DNA of 64,000 nt, taken from Candidatus Bodocaedibacter vickermanii. GTDB taxonomy: Bacteria; Pseudomonadota; Alphaproteobacteria; UBA6184. The position numbers were made by a program, and so were the translations under genes. Shown piece after piece: positions 1 through 8,410 of this stretch. The notes beneath the pieces are model-generated. The model ran no database searches. It had not been told where the DNA came from and saw only the letters and a program-made list of their open reading frames with translations. The DNA lies in the NCBI RefSeq assembly GCF_014896945.1, contig NZ_CP054719.1, positions 1,101,153 to 1,165,152 of the forward strand, in the 5' to 3' direction. Positions within the stretch are counted from its first letter, which is position 1, and every line of letters begins with the position of its first letter.

Positions 1-3000
1 GCTGAAACATTCGCTGTCAAGTGCGTTACGGTGGTAGGTAGGTTTTGAATCGTAGTTACCGTTTCTGGAAGGATAAGGTTTGTAACATCTGCACTAATCG
101 TTGATAGATCTAGTACTGCTGGTAACCCCGTCATTGCAGACAGATCGAGTATTGCGCCGGCATCTTTTGTCAATGCGCCATTTGTTGCCCATGTAGGAAC
201 TGTGTTTGCATTACCGGTAAGGGTGATGCGGGTCAATCCAGTATGCCCACTGGCAAGTTGAATAGTTACTGTTGAGGATCCGTCTGTAGTTATTTCCGTC
301 ACATTCGCAGGTAATATTACTGTTGTAATCTCTGAATTCAGTCCTGTTAGATTTAACGGTGAAAGTAACCCGGTCATTGTCGACAGATCCAGTGTTGCAC
401 CAGTGTCTTTTGTCATTGAGTTGTTATTCACCCATGCAGGCAATGATGTTGCATTGCCGGTAAGGTTAATGCGGGTGAGCTTATTGGCTGTTGACGTTGT
501 AATAGCAGTTACAGTTGCTGGTGATAGCGTTCCATTGGCTCCCGTATTTGCCTTTGCGGTTAAAGTGACAAAAATGGGTGTGTTGTAGAAGAACCCACTA
601 CCAATAGATGTTATAGCGATTAATGCACTCAAATCAGCGCTGGTTAATGCTGTACATCCATCAAAAAACCCGGTCCCAATCGATGTAACAGCTGTTAGTT
701 TACCAAGATTAATGCTGGTTAAATTTGTATTATTACGTAAGAAATTATCACCGATTGATGTTGTGGTTGAATCCGAAACTGTTACATGAGTGATGTGTGT
801 TGGGAATGTGCTGGTGGCATTCCAAGCAGTATTATAAGCCCCAATGGATGCAAAAGATGGAACATTTGCTGTCAGATGCGTTACGGTGGTGGGTAGGTTT
901 TGAATCGCAGTTACCGTCTGTGGAAGGATAATGTTTGTAATCTTAGAATCTAATCCCGATAGATTTAATGTTGCTGGTAACCCCGTCATTTCTGACAGAT
1001 CCAGAGTTGCATTCGCTGCAGTTAATGACCCGTCTGTTGCCCATGTTGGTGCAGATGCACCACTGCCGGTAAGTTTTAAGCTGATGAGTCTGTTTGATAT
1101 ATCTGTAGGTTGTACGCCTATATTAATGGTCAGTCCTGTAATATCGGTATTTAATCCTGTTAGATCTAGTCTTGCGGGTAGATTTGTCATCGCTGATAAA
1201 TCCAGAGTTGCATTTGCGGCAGTTAATGACCCATCTGTTGCCCAGGTGGGGAGTGTGTTTGCATTTCCTTCAAGGTTGATGTGGGTCAATCCGAGATGCC
1301 CAACTGCAAGCTGAACAGTTACTGTTGAAGATGCGGACATGGTTATTGTGGTCACATTCGCGGGCACAATTATTCTTGTAATTTCTGCGCTAAATCCCGT
1401 CATTGCAGATAGATCTAATGTTGCAGGTAACCCTGTCACTGCTGACAGATCCAATGTTGCATTCGTGTTTGTTAATGATCCATTTATTGCCCAAGCTGGG
1501 ATAGTATTTAAATTGCCGGTAAGGTTGAGTGTGGTAAGTCCGGTTATACCGCTTATGCTTGTTACAGTAGACGGGATAGTTAAGTTTGTTACTGTGTTAG
1601 ACAAGATTATCGTTGTGATATCAGCATTTATACCTGTTAAATCAACAGTAGTTCCAGTCATTGCAGACAGATCCAGAGTTGCATTTACTGCAGTTAATGT
1701 TCCGTTGATTGCCCATGTTGGAATTGTGGCTGCATTTCCTGTAAGGTTTATACGGGTTAATCCAGAAACTCCGCTTATCGTTGTTACCGTAGACGGGATA
1801 GTTAGGGTTGTCATATTGGTACGCAAGGTTACTGTTGTAATATCAGAGTTTAATCCTGTTAGAGCTAACGTAGGAGGTAAGTTTGTCAGTGCAGACAGAT
1901 TTAATGTTGCACCAGTTGCGGTCAATGATCCATTTGTTGCCCATGTTGGAACTGTGGTTGCATTGCCCGTAAGCTTGAGTATGGTTAGTCGGTCTGTTAT
2001 CCCCGTAGGTTGTATGCTTGCGTTAATGACCAGTTTCGTAATATCTGAACTAATAGTCGACAGATTTAATGTTGTGGGTAACCCAGTCATTGCGGACAGA
2101 TCCAGTATTGCATCTGCTGCAGTTATCAAAGTGTTATTCACCCATGTTGGTAATGACGTTGCATTTCCGTTAAGGTTGATTCTGGTAAATTTATTGGCTA
2201 GCTGTGTTGCAATAGCACTTATTGTTGCCGGTGATAGTGTTGCTCCAGTATCTTCCTGCATGTTTAAGGTGACTAATTTGTCGCAATCCTTAAAGAAGTC
2301 TTGATCAATCGTTTGAACATTTGTTAATCCAGTGAGGTTGATGCTGGTTAAGGCGGTACAGTTAGAAAAGAACCCATTGCCAATTGTTTGAACATAAAAT
2401 AGTTGATGAAGGAAGACGCTGGGTAATTTGATACATTCAGCGAAAAACGATTGACCAATTGTTTGAGTAGCTGTTAATCCAGTAGGGTTAGCGTAGGTTA
2501 ATCCAGTACAGCTATAGCAGAAATAATTGCCAACCGATGTAACTGCAGTTAATCTAGCAAGAGTGATAGACATAAGTGTATTGCAATTACATAAGAAAAA
2601 ATCAGAAATCGACGTTGTGGTTGAATCCGAAACTGTTACATGAGTGATGTGTGTTGGGAATGTGCTGGTGGCATTCCAAGCAGTATTATAAGCCCCAATG
2701 GATGCAAAAGATGGAACATTTGCTGTCAGATGCGTTACGGTGGTGGGTAGGTTTTGAATCGCAGTTACCGTCTGTGGAAGGATAATGTTTGTAATCTTAG
2801 AATCTAATCCCGATAGATTTAATGTTGCTGGTAACCCCGTCATTTCTGACAGATCCAGAGTTGCATTTGCTGCAGTTAATGAACCGTCTGTTGCCCATGT
2901 TGGTAATGATGTTCCATTTCCAGTAAGTGTGAGTGTTTTCAGAATGCTTTTTCCGTTTACCGTTTTTATAGCAGACGGGACAATTAAGAGTTTTACTGTG

Positions 3001-3833
3001 GCGGGAAGAACGACCGCTGTAATATTAGCATTTAACCCTGTTAGATCTAATCTGATACCTAGTCCAGTAACTGCAGACAGATCAATTTTTGCGTTTGGCA
3101 CTGCAAGTCGTTGAGTGTTTAGTGGAGCACCAGTTGCATCTCCTGTAACGATAATGTTTAAAGGTTTTGTTGAGATAATGTCTTTACTCCCGCGCAGCTG
3201 ATCCACCGTAATACTGATGCTGATTAAACTTGGGTACTGACTTAAATCCTGACCCGTATACACCAGATGTGTAATAGGGGTTGCGGGCGCAGCAACTTGT
3301 TTAGCCGGAGGCGTATCCACGTGTTCTTTTTTTTCGGCAAAAGGTTTTAGAGTCAAGCTGCTGTTAAATTTTAAAGGTTTCACCAAACTTTTATATAATA
3401 AATTATCGATAGATGCGGTTTGAGAGACAGAATCGTTCCAAATTTTATCTGCTTTGGGCGACGTTAATACCTGTGTTAAAGCCTTGGTCAGAGCAGCACT
3501 GACTGTCGGTTCCAATTTCGGAGTGTCTTCGTCGTTTGTGAAGCTCAGAGTCTTGCTGGCTTCAGGTGCGCTTAACACAATGGCTGTGTATAATGCAGCA
3601 AATTTGTCTTTTTCAGATTGTTTTTTATTCTTGTAGGTTGGCAACGCATTTAAAATTTCTGTTATAGAATTAAGAGTTGCTTGACGTTGTAATATAGCTT
3701 GTTTGTGTATTGTTTCGTAGGCTGCCTCACCCTGTGTGTGAGAACGCAACACAGACAGATCTCCGTAAACATTAGAGGAAGAAAACCAAGCAGAGCCCAA
3801 TAAAAGGGCTAGAATCTTTTTATCATTTTCCAT
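1..3833 (-). CDS. Giant secreted leucine-rich-repeat (BspA-like) protein, C-terminus beyond window
   Basis: The minus strand is open from an ATG at 3833 to the left edge without a stop (at least 1277 codons), so this is a 5' partial gene. The N-terminus (MENDKKILALLLGSAWFSSS, cleavage probably after VYG) is a signal peptide. After about 200 residues the protein becomes degenerate repeats with motifs such as DLSAMTGLP, LDLTGLN and NGSLTAANATLDLS, spaced roughly 55-65 residues. Two blocks (about residues 415-510 and 1020-1080) follow the BspA pattern of Phe, Cys/Asn and Leu-Thr-Ser-Ile steps (FFSNCTALTSINLTGL). LRR proteins of this kind are usually surface or secreted binding proteins; that role is inferred here. 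Plus-strand reading frames over 403-3114 are antisense shadows. The ribosome-binding site is weak, but no alternative upstream ATG is in frame. Confidence 0.85.
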   Translation of the reverse strand, partial: MENDKKILALLLGSAWFSSSNVYGDLSVLRSHTQGEAAYETIHKQAILQRQATLNSITEILNALPTYKNKKQSEKDKFAALYTAIVLSAPEASKTLSFTNDEDTPKLEPTVSAALTKALTQVLTSPKADKIWNDSVSQTASIDNLLYKSLVKPLKFNSSLTLKPFAEKKEHVDTPPAKQVAAPATPITHLVYTGQDLSQYPSLISISITVDQLRGSKDIISTKPLNIIVTGDATGAPLNTQRLAVPNAKIDLSAVTGLGIRLDLTGLNANITAVVLPATVKLLIVPSAIKTVNGKSILKTLTLTGNGTSLPTWATDGSLTAANATLDLSEMTGLPATLNLSGLDSKITNIILPQTVTAIQNLPTTVTHLTANVPSFASIGAYNTAWNATSTFPTHITHVTVSDSTTTSISDFFLCNCNTLMSITLARLTAVTSVGNYFCYSCTGLTYANPTGLTATQTIGQSFFAECIKLPSVFLHQLFYVQTIGNGFFSNCTALTSINLTGLTNVQTIDQDFFKDCDKLVTLNMQEDTGATLSPATISAIATQLANKFTRINLNGNATSLPTWVNNTLITAADAILDLSAMTGLPTTLNLSTISSDITKLVINASIQPTGITDRLTILKLTGNATTVPTWATNGSLTATGATLNLSALTNLPPTLALTGLNSDITTVTLRTNMTTLTIPSTVTTISGVSGLTRINLTGNAATIPTWAINGTLTAVNATLDLSAMTGTTVDLTGINADITTIILSNTVTNLTIPSTVTSISGITGLTTLNLTGNLNTIPAWAINGSLTNTNATLDLSAVTGLPATLDLSAMTGFSAEITRIIVPANVTTITMSASSTVTVQLAVGHLGLTHINLEGNANTLPTWATDGSLTAANATLDLSAMTNLPARLDLTGLNTDITGLTINIGVQPTDISNRLISLKLTGSGASAPTWATDGSLTAANATLDLSEMTGLPATLNLSGLDSKITNIILPQTVTAIQNLPTTVTHLTANVPSFASIGAYNTAWNATSTFPTHITHVTVSDSTTTSIGDNFLRNNTNLTSINLGKLTAVTSIGTGFFDGCTALTSADLSALIAITSIGSGFFYNTPIFVTLTAKANTGANGTLSPATVTAITTSTANKLTRINLTGNATSLPAWVNNNSMTKDTGATLDLSTMTGLLSPLNLTGLNSEITTVILPANVTEITTDGSSTVTIQLASGHTGLTRITLTGNANTVPTWATNGALTKDAGAILDLSAMTGLPAVLDLSTISADVTNLILPETVTTIQNLPTTVTHLTANVS
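761..1011 (-). repeat. Internal direct repeat, copy 1, of the LRR gene
   Basis: About 250 bp from 761 appear base-for-base identical to the segment from 2615, offset 1854 bp (618 codons), so the frame is kept. A third, more diverged copy of part of it lies at 1-60. It points to recent intragenic duplication or gene conversion. Confidence 0.85.
2615..2865 (-). repeat. Internal direct repeat, copy 2, of the LRR gene
   Basis: Partner of the segment starting at 761. Sequence identity ends near 1011/2865, where the first substitutions appear. The repeat encodes the stretch with ANVPSFASIGAY and the following LPATLNLSGL motif. Confidence 0.85.
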
Positions 3834-4395
3834 AATCAACCGTTTGTTTTGTATTTATTTTTATTTAGTTTAGCGGGGCTTTCTTAAATTTTTATTAAGA
3901 TCAGTAGGATGTGTAATTACGAATATGGTTAGCAGGAGCCAGCGGTGGCAACCAAGATATTGGGCATGAGGTTTTTAAGCAGGTTTTACGGCGAAAGGTC
4001 TCCAGCAAAGTGGGTCATTCGCGGAGAGCCCCATCGGAGCATGAGACCAAAAACGTAGTGTGACAAGACCTTGCGGGGTGTAGAAACTATTTTTAAAATA
4101 CATCTTTTTGTTAACCTTTTGTTAATTCTTGATCGATACTATGAATACATTAGCCAGCTGCCCCTGGCTAGTCACAGACCCCTTCAGTTCCCTCCAACCT
4201 ACTGGAAGGGGTCATCCTTAATTCGGCACCTTAAGTGTTCTAGGTAGGCTTTATTGGAATCGATAATGCTTTCAGGGGTATTGATTGTGCCGTTGTCGTA
4301 TTTTCAGATTGCTATGATGGATAAATAGTGGTGGTGTTTTCATAACGTTTGTTATAGGTTTATGACTGAAATTCAACAAATGAAAGGAAGCCCTT
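3834..4395. other. Intergenic region with GC-rich segment and tandem hairpins
   Basis: No convincing gene. A GC-rich stretch at about 3935-4075 sits in AT-rich surroundings and contains short self-complementary segments (GCCAGCGGTGGC; GGTCTC and GAGACC). It is followed by two hairpins: TAGCCAG/CTGGCTA near 4151-4170 and CCCCTTC-AGT/ACTGGAAGGGG near 4178-4211. A TTGATC...GATACT promoter-like pair lies just before the hairpins. The region could hold an unrecognised small RNA, or the divergent promoters of the LRR and VOC genes. Confidence 0.35.
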
Positions 4396-4848
4396 ATGTC
4401 TTGGAAACCAAAAGAATTTGCACAATGTTTGCCCTGTGTTGTTGCTAAAAACTGTAAAGACTCGATTGAGTTTTATACAGCTGCATTTGGATTTACAGAG
4501 TTAGACAATACATCTGTGGATGAAAACGGCGATGTTCAGCATGCAATGTTGCAACTGGGTGAAGTGACCATTATGTTAACACCAGAAGGTGCATTTGGTA
4601 TGCCGCATTTAACACCCACATCGTCTGGTGTTATGTCGCCAATGGGATTGTATATTTATGTTGAAAACGTCGATAAGTTCTATGAACAAGCCGTTGCTGC
4701 AGGTGCCAAAAGCTTAAATAAACCTGAGGATAGTTTTTGGGGTGACCGCTATGCTAGGCTTATGGACTTAGATGGTTACGAATGGTCATTTGCCACATAT
4801 ACAGGCAAGATTGTGCATCAACATACTCATACAGGCGATTGCTGTTAA
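4396..4848 (+). CDS. VOC (glyoxalase/bleomycin-resistance fold, PhnB-like) protein
   Basis: The 150-residue protein has the beta-alpha-beta-beta-beta pattern of the vicinal-oxygen-chelate superfamily. It opens with CLPCVVAKNCKDSIEFYTAAFGF, typical of the first module, and ends with the second module DRYARLMDLDGYEWSFATYT, where the family usually places a metal-ligand Glu. A His/Cys tail (HQHTHTGDCC) could bind metal. VOC proteins act as isomerases, dioxygenases or antibiotic-binding proteins; the substrate cannot be named here. The start is supported by an AAAGGA Shine-Dalgarno sequence about 8 nt upstream. It is probably a single-gene unit ending at the convergent hairpin at 4862. Confidence 0.85.
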   Translation: MSWKPKEFAQCLPCVVAKNCKDSIEFYTAAFGFTELDNTSVDENGDVQHAMLQLGEVTIMLTPEGAFGMPHLTPTSSGVMSPMGLYIYVENVDKFYEQAVAAGAKSLNKPEDSFWGDRYARLMDLDGYEWSFATYTGKIVHQHTHTGDCC

Positions 4849-4861
4849 GGCGTGTCGAAGT

Positions 4862-4886
4862 TTCCCCCCATTTAGGTGGGGGATCT
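4862..4886. terminator. Convergent hairpin terminator
   Basis: CCCCCCA-ttta-ggTGGGGG lies between the convergent VOC and DUF2569-like genes. It resembles the hairpin between ruvB and its convergent neighbour near 22507. There is no long T-tract. Confidence 0.55.
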
Positions 4887-4892
4887 TATCTG

Positions 4893-5336
4893 CTAATATA
4901 TAAAAGTATTTTTGACGCGTTTAGAGTTTAAAAGATAGGCAATGATTATTGCTGAGGGTAGGATTTTAAAAAACAAGACAGCAATCAGCATTTTTGTTTC
5001 TATGTGATTAAAATAATGTAACCGCATAAAATGCATTAATACTTCATTTGTTATGTTTAAACTGCTTACAGTGATTTGACACCAAGGGTAGTATGTTTTT
5101 TTCTTCAGCAAAGATACAATTAAAAAAACGTTAAAAACGATGGGGGTTAATGTAAGGGGGAAGAAAGAATTGCCGAACAGTTCTCTATGTATCTCGGCTA
5201 TGGTTGAGGTCGCTAAAAATAATATTAATGCTATCAATAAGCCGCTTAGTCCTAAGGGGTGAGAGCTAACGGCTCTTGGCGTTGCTTTTATAATTGAAAT
5301 GACGAAACCAGTAATGGTTAGTACGATGAAAAGCAA
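4893..5336 (-). CDS. DUF2569-like integral membrane protein, 5' end doubtful
   Basis: The 147-residue frame encodes four hydrophobic segments. The stretch PLGLSGLLIALILFLATS resembles the first helix of DUF2569 proteins, and the tail NSKRVKNTFIY matches the SKRVKxTF ending typical of that family. The function of the family is unknown. The only in-frame start is a TTG at 5336 immediately after an in-frame TAA. An ATG a few codons further upstream opens a six-codon frame ended by that same stop (MSLLT then TAA), so the native start may have been lost to a nonsense mutation. The gene could be functional from TTG or recently inactivated. Confidence 0.6.
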   Translation of the reverse strand: MLFIVLTITGFVISIIKATPRAVSSHPLGLSGLLIALILFLATSTIAEIHRELFGNSFFPLTLTPIVFNVFLIVSLLKKKTYYPWCQITVSSLNITNEVLMHFMRLHYFNHIETKMLIAVLFFKILPSAIIIAYLLNSKRVKNTFIY

Positions 5337-5398
5337 TTAGGTCAATAATGACATGGTGTTTTTTCCATAAAAAAGCAACTGTATTGAGGGATAAGATT

Positions 5399-5437
5399 TG
5401 TGTCAATCTTTGATTGTTGTATTCAAAGATTGACACA
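5399..5437. promoter_or_regulatory. Perfect 15-bp inverted repeat
   Basis: TGTGTCAATCTTTGA (5399-5413) and TCAAAGATTGACACA (5423-5437) are exact reverse complements separated by 9 nt. There is no T-tract on either side, so it may be a factor-independent hairpin of low efficiency or a protein-binding site. It lies between the DUF2569-like gene and the frameshifted secreted-protein gene, both on the minus strand. Confidence 0.6.
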
Positions 5438-5473
5438 TTAATATTGTGATTATTAGTTATTCGCTTGCTCCCT

Positions 5474-5871
5474 CTAAAAACCGCGGAGGGCTAGTTCTTC
5501 CTTCATCTCAAGAAATGTCTTGTGGAAACGATACAAACTTTCTAGTTGGCGCGCATCCATCTGCTTCCATTCTGGATCGTCAGGTATTCCTAACGAGCAC
5601 AGTTTGTACATCCACTCAAACCAGCTATTTCCCTAACGACTTCTAAGTGATCAATCGTTGAATTTTCAGGGTTGGTGGCTGTTTCAGGTTTAGCTTGTGC
5701 CACAACTATTTTGAATGGTCGTGTTTCTGTGTTTGCCAGATTTTCAAATGAGGTGAGATTACGTGCTGTCGTTTGTGAAGTATTGAGTCTTGCTGGTGGA
5801 ATGTCTATAATCATAGCGGATATGGCAGGGATCAAAGTTACAAATGTGGTTAGGGCAATTTTTAAAATCAT
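5474..5871 (-). pseudogene. Small secreted protein gene with a -1 frameshift
   Basis: The minus-strand frame begins at ATG 5871 (MILKIALTTFVTLIPAISA, a clear signal peptide) after a good AAAGGA Shine-Dalgarno, and stops at 5590 after 93 residues. A second frame continues without a gap through NSWFEWMYKLCSLGIPDDPE and KQMDARQLESLYRFHKTF and stops at 5474. The two join if one base is restored in the GGGAAA stretch near 5630-5636. The joined product would be about 132 residues with a charged helical C-terminus. Function unknown. It is the second gene of a probable operon with 5889-6588 (18-bp gap). A sequencing error is the alternative explanation. Confidence 0.6.
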
Positions 5872-5888
5872 GTTTTTTCCTTTGTTGA

Positions 5889-6588
5889 TTAAGCATCTTC
5901 AATTATAGCGTTTAGGATTGCTTGAGCGCGTTCTTGCGAAAATACAAAGCCTAGTACCTTCATCATTTCCTCCATACCGTTGGGTGCAATCTGAGTAAGT
6001 GCAATACCTACTCCACGCTCAAAATCGGTAAACTCTGCGCCTGTTCTGCCGGGGTCTAAATTAAGAGTTGCTTGAATTGCTAATATACTATCAATTTGTT
6101 TTTCGGATAAAATAAACTTATTTGGACTGGGTAGGGGGGGATGATGCAGTTTCTTGATTTGAATTTGAAGATACTGCTGATTGTCCTGTTTGAAAGTAAT
6201 GGCGCAATTCTAGGGGGATTTGAGCTGGATCTAAATTGCGCAAGAGGGCGCGTAGTCTATTAGCCGCCGCTAATTGTTCCGTTTGTTCTTCCCAGAACCG
6301 TGCTTCTCTTAACTGTGCTTCTATTGGAGCGTCATGTGATTCACGAGAGATGTGAGCTGAATTAGCTAAAATTCGATTGATAGCGTTCATTCTACTCGTG
6401 TCAGTTGCGGTGATCCCTGAATTTTGTATAACACCAGAATAAGGGTCGCGTTCTCTCCAGCTGGTAACATTCTCCACCAAAAGACCCCTTGCTGTTTGTG
6501 CAACTCTAACACCGGCAACAGCTGTTGCAATGGAAGCTGATACATTAGGGGCTAAACCTAGGCATAAGATTAAGGCAATTTTAAGCAT
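5889..6588 (-). pseudogene. Secreted protein gene frameshifted at a G7 tract (possibly phase-variable)
   Basis: ATG 6588 starts a signal peptide (MLKIALILCLGLAPNVSASI) followed by a helical, charged region. The upstream TTG at 6633 is not a credible start. The frame ends at 6118 after PTQSK, just past a run of seven G (6134-6140; C7 on the coding strand). In the adjacent frame the sequence stays open through NKFILSEKQIDSILAIQATL and GMEEMMKVLGFVFSQERAQA to a TAA at 5889, giving about 232 residues if the tract changes by one base in the right direction. Homopolymer slippage is a well-known phase-variation mechanism; here it is inferred. First gene of an operon with the neighbouring 5474-5871 gene. 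Confidence 0.6.
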
Positions 6589-6631
6589 TGTTTTTTCTGT
6601 CGTGTGTTTCTTTTTAAAAAATATAGCGCTC

Positions 6632-6925
6632 AAGGATTAACTTTTTCTTAATTTTGATTCTAAGAACTCGTCTTCACAAAAGAGATAGCAAAATATAGCT
6701 TGTCTCAAAAAATAGAGACGAAATGGGATGTTTGCGCAAACTAAGTGAAACACAATGACTATTACTTAATAAAGAATACTTTAATGCCGAAAACTCTTAA
6801 AAAGCTCAGAAATACTATCATCGTAGCGTGGGTTTGTTTGCTAATAAGGATGCTGCCTATAAAGTTCGATAAGCTCTCTCATAACGCCTATGCTAGATAT
6901 ATCATCTCCGTTAGAGGTATTTGAG
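6632..6925. repeat. Direct repeat (gene tail plus 3' region), copy 1
   Basis: About 290 bp starting at GGATTAACTTTTTC and running through the 3' end of the 6841-7560 gene align with 7612-7905 with scattered substitutions and small indels. Both copies include the shared C-terminal coding tail and the untranslated region behind it. Confidence 0.8.
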
Positions 6926-7560
6926 TGTCCTGATATGTCGGACAGTACACAATCTTCACTCATGATTGCCTCAATATTTTCCATCAATACTTGTATAAAT
7001 TCGTAATTTGAAAGGTCAACATACTGAATGTGTTTAATAATTTTTTCGAACTCTTTTAGTGCTTCAGGGGTTAGGAGAATCGTGTCAACATACTGAATGT
7101 GTTTAATGATTTTTCTGAACTCTTTTAGTGTGTCGGGGGTTCGTAGGATTGCGTCAACTATGGTTCTAGTTATGCTTGGGGCGTGTGTTTCATTAGATTG
7201 CGGAGTTGCGCTCCAAAGCCGAGAATTATGCTCTTTTTCCAATAGTTCAAGATGTTCAAGTTTGAATCGATGTAACGTTTCATATGCGGCAAGTTCTTCC
7301 TTAGGGTCTACGCTTAAATATCTAACTTGCATTTTGCTTAAGGTGGAGTGTACGCGAGATAAGAAGCTTTTTAACGGAATTAAGTTCTTAGACTTAGGGT
7401 TGAAGGTAGTTAAAAAAGAAACGCTATTGCGTTGTTCTTCTAAAGTTGTGAGGGGTTCAGAGTAAGGAGGGTAATCTATGTTCGGTTGTATTGATCTTGA
7501 CATAGCTGTTAATGTAGGCATAAAAAATGTGCTAATTATTAATAAAGATTTAAACAACAT
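6841..7560 (-). CDS. Secreted protein with tandem 25-residue repeat, unknown function
   Basis: The 239-residue product starts with a signal peptide (MLFKSLLIISTFFMPTLTA). It contains two adjacent copies of a helical unit (TPDTLKEFRKIIKHIQYVD and TPEALKEFEKIIKHIQYVD), duplicated at DNA level around 7008-7150. The C-terminus NGDDISSIGVMRELIELYRQ closely matches that of the neighbouring protein at 7789-8253, but is cut nine residues shorter by a one-base difference. I do not recognise a family. Location and repeat content suggest a periplasmic or secreted effector-like protein. Confidence 0.7.
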   Translation of the reverse strand: MLFKSLLIISTFFMPTLTAMSRSIQPNIDYPPYSEPLTTLEEQRNSVSFLTTFNPKSKNLIPLKSFLSRVHSTLSKMQVRYLSVDPKEELAAYETLHRFKLEHLELLEKEHNSRLWSATPQSNETHAPSITRTIVDAILRTPDTLKEFRKIIKHIQYVDTILLTPEALKEFEKIIKHIQYVDLSNYEFIQVLMENIEAIMSEDCVLSDISGHSNTSNGDDISSIGVMRELIELYRQHPY

Positions 7561-7611
7561 GTGAGATTTTCCCTGGGAAAATAAATATTTTATTGAAGTA
7601 TACTTGATAAG

Positions 7612-7905
7612 GATTAACCTTTTCTTAATTTTGATTCTAAGAACTCGTCTTCACAAAAGAGATAGCAAAATATAGCTTGTCTCAAAAAATAGAAACGAAA
7701 TGAGATGTCTATCCAAATTAAGTGAAACACAATCCGTATTACTTAAGGAATACTTTAATGCCGAGAACTCTTAAAAAGCTCTAAAATACTACCATCGTAG
7801 CGTGGGTTTGTTTGCTAATAAGGAGCGCTGCCTATAGAGTTCGATAAGCTCTATCGTAACATTTATGCTAGATATATCATCCCCGTTAAGGGTGTTTAAG
7901 TTTCC
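7612..7905. repeat. Direct repeat (gene tail plus 3' region), copy 2
   Basis: Partner of 6632-6925. It carries the intact tail of the 7789-8253 gene. The one-base difference at the codons after YRQ decides whether the tail ends HPY or continues to LANKPTLRW. Confidence 0.8.
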
Positions 7906-8253
7906 TGGTGCAATTGAGTTTCCTGCTATAGTTGGGTATCTTGATAGAGTTGAGTTTCCTGATGCATTTGAGTTTCCTGCTATAGTTGGGTATCTTGATA
8001 GAGTTGAGTTTCCTGCTGTAATTGAGCCTCCATATTGTTCTTGAATTGAGCCTCCTAATATAGTTCTTGATATCGGCGTCGTGTGTGTTGCGCGGGATAT
8101 GGGTTTGTCTGCTAAGTTTGCGTTTGCAGCTGCGAATTCTTGTAATGCAATTTGAACGCCTTGATTTTCAACTCCCCCGGAGTACACAGCATGCGTTTGT
8201 TGAGATGCGCCCGCGCCTATGATAATAATCGCTCGTATTAAATTTAACATCAC
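7789..8253 (-). CDS. Small secreted protein with NSTLSRYPTIAG repeats
   Basis: The 154-residue product begins with a hydrophobic signal sequence ending near THAVYS. Its middle holds two near-perfect repeats of NSTLSRYPTIAGNS, visible in the DNA as repeated GAGTTTCCTGCTATAGTTGG units, and it ends with the tail NGDDISSINVTIELIELYRQ shared with the 6841-7560 product. No family recognised. Low-complexity Asn/Ser/Gly repeats in a secreted protein suggest a surface-exposed or effector protein, but this is only inference. Confidence 0.7.
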   Translation of the reverse strand: MMLNLIRAIIIIGAGASQQTHAVYSGGVENQGVQIALQEFAAANANLADKPISRATHTTPISRTILGGSIQEQYGGSITAGNSTLSRYPTIAGNSNASGNSTLSRYPTIAGNSIAPGNLNTLNGDDISSINVTIELIELYRQRSLLANKPTLRW

Positions 8254-8320
8254 TCTTCCTTCTTTTTTAGATTAGTTTAGCAAAGTAAGATTAACTTTTT
8301 TTTAATTTTTGTATTTTAAG

Positions 8321-8347
8321 TTAGCACTCTATATAAAAGAGTGCTAT
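8321..8347 (+). promoter_or_regulatory. CIRCE operator (HrcA site) of groESL
   Basis: TTAGCACTC-N9-GAGTGCTAT matches the CIRCE consensus TTAGCACTC-N9-GAGTGCTAA with one terminal mismatch and the canonical 9-nt spacer. It directly abuts the -35 box of the groES promoter. CIRCE binds the HrcA repressor and provides heat-shock control; hrcA itself is not in this window. Confidence 0.95.
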
Positions 8348-8374
8348 TGACATTCATATTAAAGTGAATATAAT
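8347..8374 (+). promoter_or_regulatory. Sigma-70 promoter of groESL
   Basis: TTGACA (8347-8352), 16-nt spacer, TATAAT (8369-8374): perfect hexamers. The -35 box begins at the last base of the CIRCE element, so bound HrcA would occlude polymerase. Confidence 0.9.
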
Positions 8375-8410
8375 GAAGGATAGCTAAAATTAACATCAAT
8401 GGAGATAACC

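Noticed and set aside
403-3114. Plus-strand frames of 61-321 codons across the first 3 kb
   Set aside because: They are antisense to the LRR gene, show mirror-image Val/Pro-rich repeats and have no ribosome-binding sites.
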